Positions 36,700-45,283 of a stretch of 48,346 nt of DNA are shown piece by piece. The notes beneath the pieces are model-generated. The model did no database searches. It worked only from the letters and a program-made list of their open reading frames with translations, and had not been told where the DNA came from. Made by a program: the position numbers and the translations under genes. Origin of the DNA: Pirellulales bacterium (GTDB taxonomy: Bacteria; Planctomycetota; Planctomycetia; Pirellulales; S012-138); contig JALCBR010000028.1 in the NCBI GenBank assembly GCA_028066245.1, forward strand, positions 1 to 48,346, in the 5' to 3' direction. How positions within the stretch are numbered: the first letter of the stretch is position 1; every line of letters starts with the position of its first letter.

Positions 36700-37041
36700 A
36701 TGTGTGATATGTCAGTCAAGCAAAAGAACGAGAACAAATCTCCTCTCAAGTCCGGTGTCGAGCTTGAGCCGCATCAAGTGATTCTCCGTCCGCTGATTAC
36801 GGAAAAGGGCATGCATCGCTCTGAGCGTAACAATGCTTATGCCTTTGAGGTCAACCGGATGGCAACAAAGACGGAAATTCGTCGTGCGATTGAAGAGCTC
36901 TTTGACGTTCAGGTTGAAAAAGTCTGTACCCAGAATCGTCGGGGTAAGCCAAGGCGCACGAGGTTTAAGTACGGGCTGACCAAAGCGTGGAAGAAGGCGA
37001 TTATTACGCTGCATGACGAGGACACGATCAATTTCTTCTAA
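36700..37041 (+). CDS. rplW: 50S ribosomal protein L23
   Basis: The 113-residue product matches L23: VILRPLITEKGMHRSERNNAYAFEVNRMATKTEIRRAIEELFDVQVEKV and the basic KPRRTRFKYG segment. It docks SRP and trigger factor at the tunnel exit. A start three codons later (36709) is equally plausible: GGAT lies 9 bases before it. The first ~20 residues are a variable charged extension. Confidence 0.96.
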   Translation: MCDMSVKQKNENKSPLKSGVELEPHQVILRPLITEKGMHRSERNNAYAFEVNRMATKTEIRRAIEELFDVQVEKVCTQNRRGKPRRTRFKYGLTKAWKKAIITLHDEDTINFF

Positions 37042-37124
37042 GCAATCGGATCGTGGTCGCATGTCAGTGTGAGCACCGTACGAATTATTCAGGCTAGCAC
37101 AAGAGTTACAAAACCTGCAGTACC

Positions 37125-37982
37125 ATGGGAATTCGCAGATACAAGCCGACCAGCGCGGGGCGACGCGGCGCAAGCGTCAGTGATTTCGCTGAGTTGACGC
37201 CAGGTGCCAAGCCTGAGAAAAGCCTGTTGAGGCCGAAGAAGAGAACGGGCGGTCGGAATTTCCAAGGAAAGATCACTTCACGCCATCGGGGGGGTGGTCA
37301 CAAGCGGCAGTACCGCGTGATTGATTTCCATCGCTCAAAGGATGACATCCCGGCCAAAGTGCATTCGATTCAGTATGACCCCAATCGCACCACTCGAATT
37401 GCCTTGCTGCACTACGCGGACGGTGAGAAACGGTACATATTGGCTCCCGACAAGTTGATTGCCGGGGACGTTGTGCAAAGCGGTGAGAATGCTCCGCCGT
37501 CGCTAGGTAATTGCCTGCCGCTTCGGTTGGTTCCGCTGGGTACGTCCATTCATAATATTGAGCTGCGGCCTGGGCAGGGTGGTGTGATGTGCCGCGCTGC
37601 AGGGACATCTGCCACGCTCGCTGCTCGAGAGGGTACTTGGGCGCAAATTAATTTGCCTTCGGGTGAGATTCGCCGCGTTCCATCGAACTGTCGTTGCACG
37701 ATAGGCTCGCTCTCTAATCCAGAGCACATGAGCATTGTGTTGGGTAAGGCGGGACGCGCAAGGTGGTTGGGGCGTCGCCCTCATGTTCGCGGTACGGCGA
37801 TGAATCCCATTGACCATCCGCATGGTGGAGGTGAAGGTCGCACCAAAGGCGGTCGCCACCCAGTCAGTCCGCAGGGTCGAAGTGCCAAGGGTGGTCAAAC
37901 TCGTAAGCGTGGCAAGCCATCCAATGCTGCGATCGTGCGGCGGCGTCGTTCAAAGCGGTACGGTCAGTTGAAGAAGAAATAA
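37125..37982 (+). CDS. rplB: 50S ribosomal protein L2
   Basis: The 285-residue product contains the L2 features: [41 protein letters not shown], the central [28 protein letters not shown], and the C-terminal [21 protein letters not shown] near the peptidyl-transferase centre. Length is typical. It lies in normal order between rplW and rpsS. Confidence 0.98.
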   Translation: MGIRRYKPTSAGRRGASVSDFAELTPGAKPEKSLLRPKKRTGGRNFQGKITSRHRGGGHKRQYRVIDFHRSKDDIPAKVHSIQYDPNRTTRIALLHYADGEKRYILAPDKLIAGDVVQSGENAPPSLGNCLPLRLVPLGTSIHNIELRPGQGGVMCRAAGTSATLAAREGTWAQINLPSGEIRRVPSNCRCTIGSLSNPEHMSIVLGKAGRARWLGRRPHVRGTAMNPIDHPHGGGEGRTKGGRHPVSPQGRSAKGGQTRKRGKPSNAAIVRRRRSKRYGQLKKK

Positions 37983-38058
37983 CAGTGAGGGGCGGCTTGA
38001 GTGGTGAGGCGCTCGGCTGCCAGTGGTGTGAATTATTTGTCTTGTGGAGGCATGAGCC

Positions 38059-38331
38059 TTGGGACGTTCGCTGAAAAAAGGTCCGTTTGTCGATCCTAAG
38101 TTGTACTTCAAGGTCGAGAAGCTCAATGAGCGCGGATCAAAGGAGCCTATCAAGACTTGGGCGCGTGCCTGCACAATCATTCCCGACTTTGTCGGCCACA
38201 CGTTCATGGTCCACAACGGGAAGCAGCACATGAAGGTTTTTGTGACTGAAGAAATGGTTGGGCATCGTTTGGGTGAGTTTGCTCCAACTCGAGTGTTTCG
38301 TGGTCACGGTGGTAAGGGCGGTAAACGATAG
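38059..38331 (+). CDS. rpsS: 30S ribosomal protein S19, TTG start
   Basis: The 90-residue product begins [15 protein letters not shown], the exact family start, and ends with HKLGEFAPT-like [19 protein letters not shown]. To start there it must use TTG at 38059; GGAGG lies 8 bases upstream. The ATG seven bases earlier is out of frame. Use of TTG for an essential, highly expressed ribosomal protein is unusual. Confidence 0.97.
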   Translation: MGRSLKKGPFVDPKLYFKVEKLNERGSKEPIKTWARACTIIPDFVGHTFMVHNGKQHMKVFVTEEMVGHRLGEFAPTRVFRGHGGKGGKR

Positions 38332-38412
38332 AGATTGCGTCCGTTCGGTGCCGGGTTTATCGGCAAGTTCGAGGCAACACTTGGAGTAGCCGCCACGGCG
38401 GAGGAAAGATAG

Positions 38413-38760
38413 ATGGCCTATCGAGCCACACACAAACACGCTCGTATCAGTGCGCGGAAAGTTCGCCCGCTGGCCGATTTGATTCGTGGCAAGCAAGCTG
38501 ACGAAGCGCTATCAATTTTGCGTTATCAGCCGCACCGGGGAGCCAGGTTGTTGGAGAAGGTGCTGAAGAGCGCAATGGGGAATGCGGAGGATCGGCGACA
38601 AACGCAGGTCGGCCGAATGGTTGTGGTCGAGGCTCGCGTAGACGGTGGCCCAATGCTCAAGCGAATTCGACCTCGCGCTCGTGGAATGGCTTATATGATC
38701 CTCAAGCGTATGTCGCACATCCACGTCGCCGTGGATCATCCAGAGGGGACGCAGGCTTAG
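38413..38760 (+). CDS. rplV: 50S ribosomal protein L22
   Basis: The 115-residue product has L22 features (HKHARISARKVRPLADLIRGKQADEALSIL, and the tunnel-loop end LKRIRPRARGMAYMILKRMSHIHV). GGAGGAAAG precedes the ATG. Length is normal for the family. Confidence 0.97.
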   Translation: MAYRATHKHARISARKVRPLADLIRGKQADEALSILRYQPHRGARLLEKVLKSAMGNAEDRRQTQVGRMVVVEARVDGGPMLKRIRPRARGMAYMILKRMSHIHVAVDHPEGTQA

Positions 38761-38824
38761 GGACGCAGGGTTCACGCACACATCGGTTCAAACGCAATCG
38801 CCACCAGGCACGCCGAGTTTTGAT

Positions 38825-39541
38825 ATGGGTCAAAAAGTTCATCCTACAGGCTTTCGCACAGGCGTCATGACCGGCTGGAAAAGTCGGTGGTATGCGTCAA
38901 AGCAGGAGTTTGCGGACCTGTTAGTTGAAGACAAGAAGCTCCGCGATTTCATCAAGAAGAAGAAAGATGCGCAGGGTCGGTCGAAGTATCCGGCTATTGA
39001 TCGCATCGAGATCGAACGCACAAGGGATGAAGTCAAAGTCATTTTGTATTCGGGTCGCCCTGGCGTCATTATCGGTCGCAAAGGACAAGAGGTTGAGTTG
39101 CTGCAGGAGGAGCTGCAGAACTTGGTCGGCCGCCGAATCAATCTGAAGATCGAAGAGATTACGAGACCAGAGATCTTTGCGCAGTTGGTTGCTGAAGATG
39201 TCGCAGAGCAACTGGAACGTCGATCCAGCTTTCGTCGAACCATCAAGCGAGCTCTGGAGAGCACGATGGAAGCCGGCGCCAAGGGAATCAAGATTCAGCT
39301 TTGCGGTCGGTTGGGCGGTGCGGAAATGGCGCGTCAGGAGAAGCAGATCTCCGGGTCCATTCCGCTTTCAACACTGCGAGCCAAGATCGACTATGGATTT
39401 ACCGAAGCCAAGACTGCACAAGGCCACATCGGCGTGCAGGTTTGGATAAATCAAGGTATGTACTTCGAAGGTGACGACAATGGCGATGATGCCCAAGCGG
39501 GTCAAGCATCGAAAAAGCCAAAGAGGACGTATAAAAGGTAA
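38825..39541 (+). CDS. rpsC: 30S ribosomal protein S3
   Basis: The 238-residue product starts MGQKVHPTGFRTGVMTGWKSRW and contains the KH-domain motif (VILYSGRPGVIIGRKGQEVELLQEEL) and GIKIQLCGRLGGAEMARQE. The C-terminal tail is acidic, then lysine-rich (GDDAQAGQASKKPKRTYKR). It overlaps the start of rplP by 62 bases. Confidence 0.98.
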   Translation: MGQKVHPTGFRTGVMTGWKSRWYASKQEFADLLVEDKKLRDFIKKKKDAQGRSKYPAIDRIEIERTRDEVKVILYSGRPGVIIGRKGQEVELLQEELQNLVGRRINLKIEEITRPEIFAQLVAEDVAEQLERRSSFRRTIKRALESTMEAGAKGIKIQLCGRLGGAEMARQEKQISGSIPLSTLRAKIDYGFTEAKTAQGHIGVQVWINQGMYFEGDDNGDDAQAGQASKKPKRTYKR

Positions 39542-39890
39542 TGCCCAACGTGGCAACCGCGTCTCTTTTGGTGAGTTCGCGTTGCAGGGAGTCCAAGGGG
39601 GATGGATCTCTGCTGCCACAATCGAAGCGGGCCGTATCGCTGCGCAACAGTACTTGCGCAGTGAAGGTCGATTGTACATTCGCATCTTCCCGCATAAGTC
39701 CATTACCTCGATTCCGTTGGAAACCCGAATGGGAAAAGGTAAGGGAGAACCGGATTACTGGGCGGCCGTCGTTAAGCCAGGCACGGTGTTGTACGAGATT
39801 GGCGGTGTTTCTGAGGAGGCGGCCAGGCTGTGTTTCGCGCGTGTGGCACACAAGATGCCCATCCGATGCCGTTTCATCAAACGACAGTAG
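39480..39890 (+). CDS. rplP: 50S ribosomal protein L16
   Basis: The 136-residue product has the L16 start MPKRVKHRKSQRGRIKG and RIFPHKSITSIPLETRMGKGKGEPDYWAAVVKPG. The chosen ATG at 39480 has GAAGG 8 bases upstream and gives the usual length; a GTG at 39471 is possible. The start lies inside rpsC in another frame, a 62-base overlap that suggests translational coupling. Confidence 0.97.
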   Translation: MAMMPKRVKHRKSQRGRIKGNAQRGNRVSFGEFALQGVQGGWISAATIEAGRIAAQQYLRSEGRLYIRIFPHKSITSIPLETRMGKGKGEPDYWAAVVKPGTVLYEIGGVSEEAARLCFARVAHKMPIRCRFIKRQ

Positions 39891-39956
39891 ATTTCTGGGC
39901 GTGCGGCATATCAAAGCAATGAGACGCGGCTGGTGGACAAGTGACGAGAGGATGTG

Positions 39957-40154
39957 ATGAAGACGTCTGAACTTCGCGAAATGAGTGACGAGCAAATTGA
40001 GGCCACGATGAAGGAGGCCATCGATTCGATGTTTCGCTTGCGAATTCGCTCGCAGACAGAACGGTTGGATACTCCCAGCGAAAAACGGAAGAACCGTCGT
40101 TTGATAGCGCGGATCAAGACGATTCAAACCGAGCGAGCCAAAGCGACTCAATAG
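39957..40154 (+). CDS. rpmC: 50S ribosomal protein L29
   Basis: The 65-residue product matches L29: MKTSELREMSDEQIEATMKEAIDSMFRLRIR followed by KKNRRLIARIKTIQTER-type helix. AGAGG lies 5 bases before the ATG. A preceding GTG codon adds only one residue. Confidence 0.95.
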   Translation: MKTSELREMSDEQIEATMKEAIDSMFRLRIRSQTERLDTPSEKRKNRRLIARIKTIQTERAKATQ

Positions 40155-40185
40155 AAGAAAGATCAAAGAAGCAGGACCAGCATTC

Positions 40186-40563
40186 ATGCCCAAGAAAGTC
40201 TTTCAAGGCGTCGTGACAAGCGACAGCATGTCCAAGACGCGGCGTGTTGAGATTACACGTCGCGTGATGCATCCGACGTACGGAAAGTACGTTCGCCGTC
40301 GGACGGTATGCTCTGTGCATGATGAAGAGGATGCTTCTCACCAGGGTGACGTGGTGGAGATCATAGAATGTCGGCCAATGTCCAAGGTCAAGCGTTGGAA
40401 GTTGGTCCGTGTGGTCGAGGAAAGTAAATTCCGAGAAGCATCCCGAAAACGCGTCAGCGATGAGGAGCAGGAAGTACGAGAAGTCATTGAGCAAAAGGAT
40501 GCTACAGGTGAAGCCGAGTCTGGTGTCGAGGCAGGCGGGGAAGAATCAGTCGGAACTGAATAA
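40186..40563 (+). CDS. rpsQ: 30S ribosomal protein S17 with acidic C-terminal extension
   Basis: Residues 1-~82 are a normal S17 (FQGVVTSDSMSKTRRVEITRRVMHPTYGKYVRRRT, VEIIECRPMSKVKRWKLVRVVE). About 43 extra residues follow, highly acidic (EEQEVREVIEQ, GEESVGTE), giving 125 in all against ~85 in most bacteria. The tail probably lies on the surface of the 30S body; its role is unknown. The gap to rplN is 146 bases. Confidence 0.96.
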   Translation: MPKKVFQGVVTSDSMSKTRRVEITRRVMHPTYGKYVRRRTVCSVHDEEDASHQGDVVEIIECRPMSKVKRWKLVRVVEESKFREASRKRVSDEEQEVREVIEQKDATGEAESGVEAGGEESVGTE

Positions 40564-40709
40564 TTGTGTAACCGGGTATCGTAAAAAAGAGCGTGTCGTG
40601 AAATGAGATTGGCGGAATAACGTTGACGCGGAAATCCGTTACAGGGAAACGCAAGAGCAAAGCCAGAATCCAGTTGAGCAGTCAAGCGTTGTAAGCAGAG
40701 AATTCAGTC

Positions 40710-41078
40710 ATGATACAAATGCAGACTCGGCTTGATGTCGCCGACAACACAGGTGCCAAGGAGGTGATGTGCATCAAGGTGCTTGGTGGCAGTCGGCGAA
40801 GGTACGCCGGGCTGGGTGACGTCATTATTGGCAGCGTCAAAAAGACCATCGCCGGGAGTGACATCAAAAAAGGCACCGTCATCCGTGGTGTCGTTGTTCG
40901 CTGTAAGCAATCGACGCGCAGGCCTGATGGAAGTTATGTGCGTTTTGACTCCAACGCTCTCGTGATCATTGACACGGACAAGAACCCTCGCGGCACGCGT
41001 ATTTTCGGCGCTGTCGCTCGCGAGTTGCGGGACAGAAGCTTCATGAAGATCATCTCGCTCGCTTCGGAAGTTGTTTGA
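40710..41078 (+). CDS. rplN: 50S ribosomal protein L14
   Basis: The 122-residue product starts [39 protein letters not shown] and ends with [18 protein letters not shown], both classical L14 sequences. Length is exactly that of the family. Confidence 0.98.
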   Translation: MIQMQTRLDVADNTGAKEVMCIKVLGGSRRRYAGLGDVIIGSVKKTIAGSDIKKGTVIRGVVVRCKQSTRRPDGSYVRFDSNALVIIDTDKNPRGTRIFGAVARELRDRSFMKIISLASEVV

Positions 41079-41126
41079 ACATTCAGCCTGGGCTCTACAA
41101 AAGCCATTAGATAAGAGTTGACGGAC

Positions 41127-41486
41127 ATGCACATTCGAGTTGACGACACCGTGAAGGTCATTGCCGGGAACGATCGCGGCGAGACTGGTAAAGTGCAGCG
41201 CGTCATTCGGGACAAGGCAACTCGCAAGCCGGTGCGTGTGGTCGTGGAAGGGATGAACCGCGTGTACAAGCATGTGCGCCGCAGTCAGCGAAATCCACAG
41301 GGGGGACGGCTCTCCACTGAGATGCCGATGAGCATTGCCAACGTGCAGCTAGTATGTCCGGTCTGTGGTCAAGCCAGCCGGACGGGGTCGCGGCTTCTGG
41401 ATGATGGTTCCAAGGAGCGGTTTTGCAAGAAATGCGGCAAAGGGATTGGGCAAATCGCACCTCCCCATACCGCTGGTGGCAAATAG
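41127..41486 (+). CDS. rplX: 50S ribosomal protein L24 with C-terminal zinc ribbon
   Basis: The 119-residue product has the KOW motif of L24 (DDTVKVIAGNDRGETGKVQRVI) and HVRRSQRNPQGGRLSTEMPMSIANVQLVCPVC. The C-terminus carries CPVC and CKKC about 25 residues apart, a likely zinc ribbon that is not present in E. coli L24 but occurs in several phyla. ATG at 41127 is preferred over a TTG nine bases earlier. Confidence 0.97.
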   Translation: MHIRVDDTVKVIAGNDRGETGKVQRVIRDKATRKPVRVVVEGMNRVYKHVRRSQRNPQGGRLSTEMPMSIANVQLVCPVCGQASRTGSRLLDDGSKERFCKKCGKGIGQIAPPHTAGGK

Positions 41487-41546
41487 AAGTGCAAAGTTGA
41501 CTTCGCGGGATGGACCGCGGATCCAAACTGAGAGAAAGACGTCGCC

Positions 41547-42089
41547 ATGACGCCCAGATTGCAAGAAAAATATGACAACGAGTTTCGCGGCCAGCTCACT
41601 GAGAAACTGGGGAGAAAGAACCGTCTCTCATTGCCGAAGCTGCAGAAGATCAGCGTCAACATGGGTGTGGGAAGCGCCAGTCAGGACAAGAAGCACCTGG
41701 AAGACGCCGTAAAGATGTTGACCATCATTTGTGGGCAAAAGCCGGCGATTACCGCTGCAACCAAGTCAATTGCTGGATTTCGCTTGCGAGAAGGCATGCA
41801 GATTGGCGCGAAAGTGACGTTGCGCGGAGCTCGGATGTATGAGTTTTTGGACCGTCTGATCGCCATCGCTATCCCCCGGGTCCGTGACTTTCGTGGACTC
41901 AACCCTAAGGCGTTTGATGGAAATGGGAACTACAGCTTGGGACTTTCAGAGTCTTTGGTATTTCCGGAGCTGGATCCGGACAAGTTCACACGGCAACAAG
42001 GAATGAACATCACCCTCTGCATCTCTGGTGGCAACGATTCGGAGTCTCGCGAGTTGCTGCGGATGTTCGGCATGCCGTTTAAATCGTGA
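41547..42089 (+). CDS. rplE: 50S ribosomal protein L5
   Basis: The 180-residue product shows the L5 features KISVNMGVGSA, ITAATKSIAGFRLREGMQIGAKVTLRG, RVRDFRGLNPKAFDGNGNYSLGLSES and the FPE-x-DPDK segment. Length is typical. L5 contacts 5S rRNA. AGAGAAAG lies upstream of the ATG. Confidence 0.98.
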   Translation: MTPRLQEKYDNEFRGQLTEKLGRKNRLSLPKLQKISVNMGVGSASQDKKHLEDAVKMLTIICGQKPAITAATKSIAGFRLREGMQIGAKVTLRGARMYEFLDRLIAIAIPRVRDFRGLNPKAFDGNGNYSLGLSESLVFPELDPDKFTRQQGMNITLCISGGNDSESRELLRMFGMPFKS

Positions 42090-42155
42090 CCTCCGGATAA
42101 TCTCCCATTGCGGTTGCATTTGTGAGTTAGAGCGAAACCAAGAGCACTACAAGAC

Positions 42156-42341
42156 ATGGCCAGCAAATCCAAGATCGCCAAGGCGCTGCGTAAGCCCAAG
42201 TTTACGACTCGGCGTGAAAATCGCTGTAAGCTATGCGGCCGGCCGCGGGCCGTCTACCGCAAGTTCGGCATTTGCCGAATCTGCTTCCGCAAGCTTGCTG
42301 ATGAAGGACTGATCCCCGGCGTGAAGAAATCAAGTTGGTAG
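42156..42341 (+). CDS. rpsN: 30S ribosomal protein S14, zinc-binding (type Z)
   Basis: The 61-residue product is the short zinc form of S14: [39 protein letters not shown] has the CxxC-CxxC ligand set. It is the usual S14 at this position of the spc cluster in many bacteria. A hairpin (CCGCAC/GTGCGG) follows at 42359-42375, with no T-run. Confidence 0.97.
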   Translation: MASKSKIAKALRKPKFTTRRENRCKLCGRPRAVYRKFGICRICFRKLADEGLIPGVKKSSW

Positions 42342-42437
42342 AACGCGGCTTTTTATCACCGCACCGGCCGTGCGGTCAAGCGATCCAACAGAACCCAAGC
42401 GACGCTAAAGTTAAATCGAGCGGAGAATCACGACGCC

Positions 42438-42833
42438 ATGATGACCGACCCTATTGCCGACATGTTGACTCGCATTCGCAACGCAGTGCGCGTCGAGCGA
42501 GGGCAAGTTGAATGTCCGGTCTCCAAGGTCAAGTCCGGCCTGGCCGATGTGCTCAAGCGCGAAGGCTACATCTGGGACTGGGAAGAAGTTGATACCGAGC
42601 CCGTCAAGCAACTTCGCGTCTATCTCAAGTACGGGCCGGAGGGAGAACGCGTGATCCGGCACATCCGCCGTGTCAGCACTCCAGGGCGGCGCGTCTACCG
42701 GGGAGTACGAGAGTTGCAGCCGGTTCTTAATGGACTGGGGATCTCCATTGTGAGTACAAGCCAGGGCGTGATGAGCGATCGCGAAGCCCGGCAGAAGAAA
42801 GTCGGCGGCGAAGTGTTGTGCGAACTGTGGTAG
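42438..42833 (+). CDS. rpsH: 30S ribosomal protein S8
   Basis: The 131-residue product starts MMTDPIADMLTRIRNAVRVERGQVECPVSKVK and ends with GISIVSTSQGVMSDREARQKKVGGEVLCELW, the standard start and 16S rRNA-binding end of S8. In other bacteria S8 represses its own operon. Confidence 0.98.
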   Translation: MMTDPIADMLTRIRNAVRVERGQVECPVSKVKSGLADVLKREGYIWDWEEVDTEPVKQLRVYLKYGPEGERVIRHIRRVSTPGRRVYRGVRELQPVLNGLGISIVSTSQGVMSDREARQKKVGGEVLCELW

Positions 42834-42986
42834 TCACCTCCGGGAGCACCCTCCGGTGTGGAAGGCAAACCATCAACGCCCAAGAAGACACAAGAGTATT
42901 GAGATCCAGAAAGTTTGAAGCCTGGAATTCATCGTCGAAGTAAGAATCCATCAGAGACAAGAATCATCGTAGAGAGATGACCGGAT

Positions 42987-43535
42987 ATGTCCCGCATCGG
43001 TAAGAAACCCGTTTCCATTCCTGACGGCGTCAAAGTGCAGGTCAACGCACAGACGGTCAGTGTTGAAGGGTCCGGCGGAAAGTTGGAATGGACGCATCGG
43101 CCAGAAGTCAGCGTTGATGTTGACTCCGAGGCCAATCAGGTTGTTGTCAGCCGAAAGGGTGATTCCAGCCAGTTGCGCGCCTTGCATGGCCTGACCCGTG
43201 CCCTGATTCAAAACATGGTGGTTGGGGTCACACAAGGATACGAGAAACGGTTGGAAATACATGGCGTGGGCTACCTGGGGGCGATCTCCGGAAACACGCT
43301 TCAGCTTCGCGTTGGTTTTTCCAACGAGGTGCACTTGGAGGTTCCCAAGGGGCTTACGGTCCAATGTCCAGATCAGACCCACATAGTTGTCAAAGGTCCG
43401 GACAAGCAGATGGTGGGTCAGTTTGCTGCGGAGATTCGCGCTGTCCGCAAGCCAGAACCATACAAAGGCAAGGGCATCCGCTATGAAGGCGAACAGATCC
43501 GTCGCAAGGCGGGAAAGACGGCCGCTGGAAAGTAG
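42987..43535 (+). CDS. rplF: 50S ribosomal protein L6
   Basis: The 182-residue product starts MSRIGKKPVSIPDGVKVQV and ends with IRAVRKPEPYKGKGIRYEGEQIRRKAGKTAAGK, as in L6. It contains the two related L6 domains. The gaps before (153 bases) and after (165 bases) are long for this cluster. Confidence 0.98.
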   Translation: MSRIGKKPVSIPDGVKVQVNAQTVSVEGSGGKLEWTHRPEVSVDVDSEANQVVVSRKGDSSQLRALHGLTRALIQNMVVGVTQGYEKRLEIHGVGYLGAISGNTLQLRVGFSNEVHLEVPKGLTVQCPDQTHIVVKGPDKQMVGQFAAEIRAVRKPEPYKGKGIRYEGEQIRRKAGKTAAGK

Positions 43536-43700
43536 TTGGCCGGAGGAACATCGCCACCGCGTTTGCGTGGTCAATATCTCGTCATCAAGCCTGGCAAGTT
43601 CAACTCAACAAGCACAAGAAAACAAGTTCCCAGTTCGGCGTTGGATTCCTGAGCCTCCCACATCCAAGGCGCCATCGCCACAGTTTGAGCGGGTTCTCCC

Positions 43701-44069
43701 ATGGATCATCACAAATCAGTCAATCGCCAAAGACTTCGCCGTCGCCGCCACGTTCGTCGACGCGTGCGAGGATCGGCCGAGCGGCCACGGTTGTCGGTCT
43801 TTCGCAGCCATAAACATATCTACGCTCAGTTGATCGATGACATCGCTGGACGAACCGTTGCTGCGGCAAGTTCCAGAGATAAAGATCTGGCCGGCCAGCT
43901 TTCCTCCGGTGGAAACAAAGACGCAGCTAGCTTGGTCGGCAAAACCCTGGGCGAACGCGGGATTGCCGCTGGCGTCAGCGATGTAGCGTTCGACCGCGGA
44001 AGTTATAAGTATCATGGTCGCGTGGCCGCCCTGGCGGACGGCGCACGGGAAGCCGGGCTGAAGTTCTAG
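43701..44069 (+). CDS. rplR: 50S ribosomal protein L18
   Basis: The 122-residue product has a basic N-terminus ([39 protein letters not shown]) and the C-terminal [26 protein letters not shown] typical of L18, the 5S rRNA-binding protein. Confidence 0.97.
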   Translation: MDHHKSVNRQRLRRRRHVRRRVRGSAERPRLSVFRSHKHIYAQLIDDIAGRTVAAASSRDKDLAGQLSSGGNKDAASLVGKTLGERGIAAGVSDVAFDRGSYKYHGRVAALADGAREAGLKF

Positions 44070-44138
44070 GAACGCGTTCCTGTTCGTACTGTCAGCTATT
44101 CAACTAATTGACGGCAAAATCAAACCACGGAACCTATC

Positions 44139-44615
44139 GTGTCAAGTGAATCAGGAATCATCGAGAAAGTCGTCTTGATCCGCCGCTGTGCGGCTGTGGT
44201 TAAGGGTGGCCGCCGTTTCAGTTTTGCAGCTTTGGTTGTATGCGGTGACGGCAAAGGCAAAGTTGGCTGGGGATACGGTCGTGCCAATGAAGTTCCACCC
44301 TCTGTCGAGAAAGCTACCAAGGAAGCATCGCGTAGTATGATCCCCATCCCCATGGATGGCGGGACCATTCCCCATACCATGAAAGGCCGCTACGGCGCTG
44401 CTCAGGTGATCCTTGTTCCGGCTTCTCCTGGTACGGGAGTCATCGCTGGATCCGCTGTCCGTGCCGTTTGTGAAGCGGCCGGGATTCAGGATATCCTCAC
44501 CAAGAGTTTTGGTTCTAATAACCCCGTGAACCTCGTCAAGGCGACACTTGAAGCCTTGAAGAATGTGCGCACGAAGGCTGAAGTCGAACGCCTTCGAGGA
44601 GTGACCCTGTCATGA
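44139..44615 (+). CDS. rpsE: 30S ribosomal protein S5
   Basis: The 158-residue product starts with GTG and matches S5 ([45 protein letters not shown], and [29 protein letters not shown]). The stop codon overlaps the ATG of rplO by 4 bases. rpmD (L30), which often lies here, is absent. Confidence 0.97.
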   Translation: MSSESGIIEKVVLIRRCAAVVKGGRRFSFAALVVCGDGKGKVGWGYGRANEVPPSVEKATKEASRSMIPIPMDGGTIPHTMKGRYGAAQVILVPASPGTGVIAGSAVRAVCEAAGIQDILTKSFGSNNPVNLVKATLEALKNVRTKAEVERLRGVTLS

Positions 44616-45115
44616 AACTGCATGACGTTCATCAAGGCGTCCAACGTAACAAAGCCCGCAAGAGAATTGGTCGCGGTCCTGGGTCAGGTCATGGCAAGAC
44701 GGCTGGTCGCGGCCATAAGGGTCAGCGTTCCCGGGCCGGGTTCTCCTCACACTTGGCTTTTGAAGGCGGCCAGATGCCGTTGGCTCGCCGCATTCCCAAG
44801 CGCGGATTCACCAACAGCTTTGCCCGGACGGTTCATGCAGTGAACGTGGCCGATCTGAATGAACGATTCGAGAACGGCGACGAGGTCACCATCGCAACGC
44901 TACGAGAACGCAATCTCGCCAAGCGTCGCTTTGATGAACTCAAAATCTTGGGCGATGGCGAACTGGCCAAAAAGCTCAAAGTGTCCGCCCATAAATTCAG
45001 CAAGTCGGCGGAAGAGAAGATCAAGCAAGCGGGTGGTGAAGTTGTCATCCTCCCCGGTCCAAAACCGGTCGTCAAAAATAAACAGCGAAAGAAGCCGGAA
45101 CCGGCTTCCAGTTAG
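44612..45115 (+). CDS. rplO: 50S ribosomal protein L15
   Basis: The 167-residue product has the L15 N-terminus ([28 protein letters not shown] and [19 protein letters not shown]). It ends with a basic [17 protein letters not shown] tail, slightly longer than usual. It is coupled to rpsE by an ATGA overlap. Confidence 0.97.
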   Translation: MKLHDVHQGVQRNKARKRIGRGPGSGHGKTAGRGHKGQRSRAGFSSHLAFEGGQMPLARRIPKRGFTNSFARTVHAVNVADLNERFENGDEVTIATLRERNLAKRRFDELKILGDGELAKKLKVSAHKFSKSAEEKIKQAGGEVVILPGPKPVVKNKQRKKPEPASS

Positions 45116-45283
45116 GTTTGGCTATAGGCGTGTCGTGCAGATTCCATGGTTCAAGTTGGTCAAAACGCATTGTCGGACACACCTTGATAAGCACAGCGAA
45201 GACAAGACCGATCGGGCGCCTGGGATGGCGCCTCTTTTCAGCGCAATCAATGCCGGAGGCGCGTGACCGTAGCGCGGACCGTT

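Noticed and set aside
42359-42375. Hairpin after rpsN as a terminator
   Set aside because: A 6-bp stem with no T-run on either strand, inside a continuous ribosomal protein cluster.
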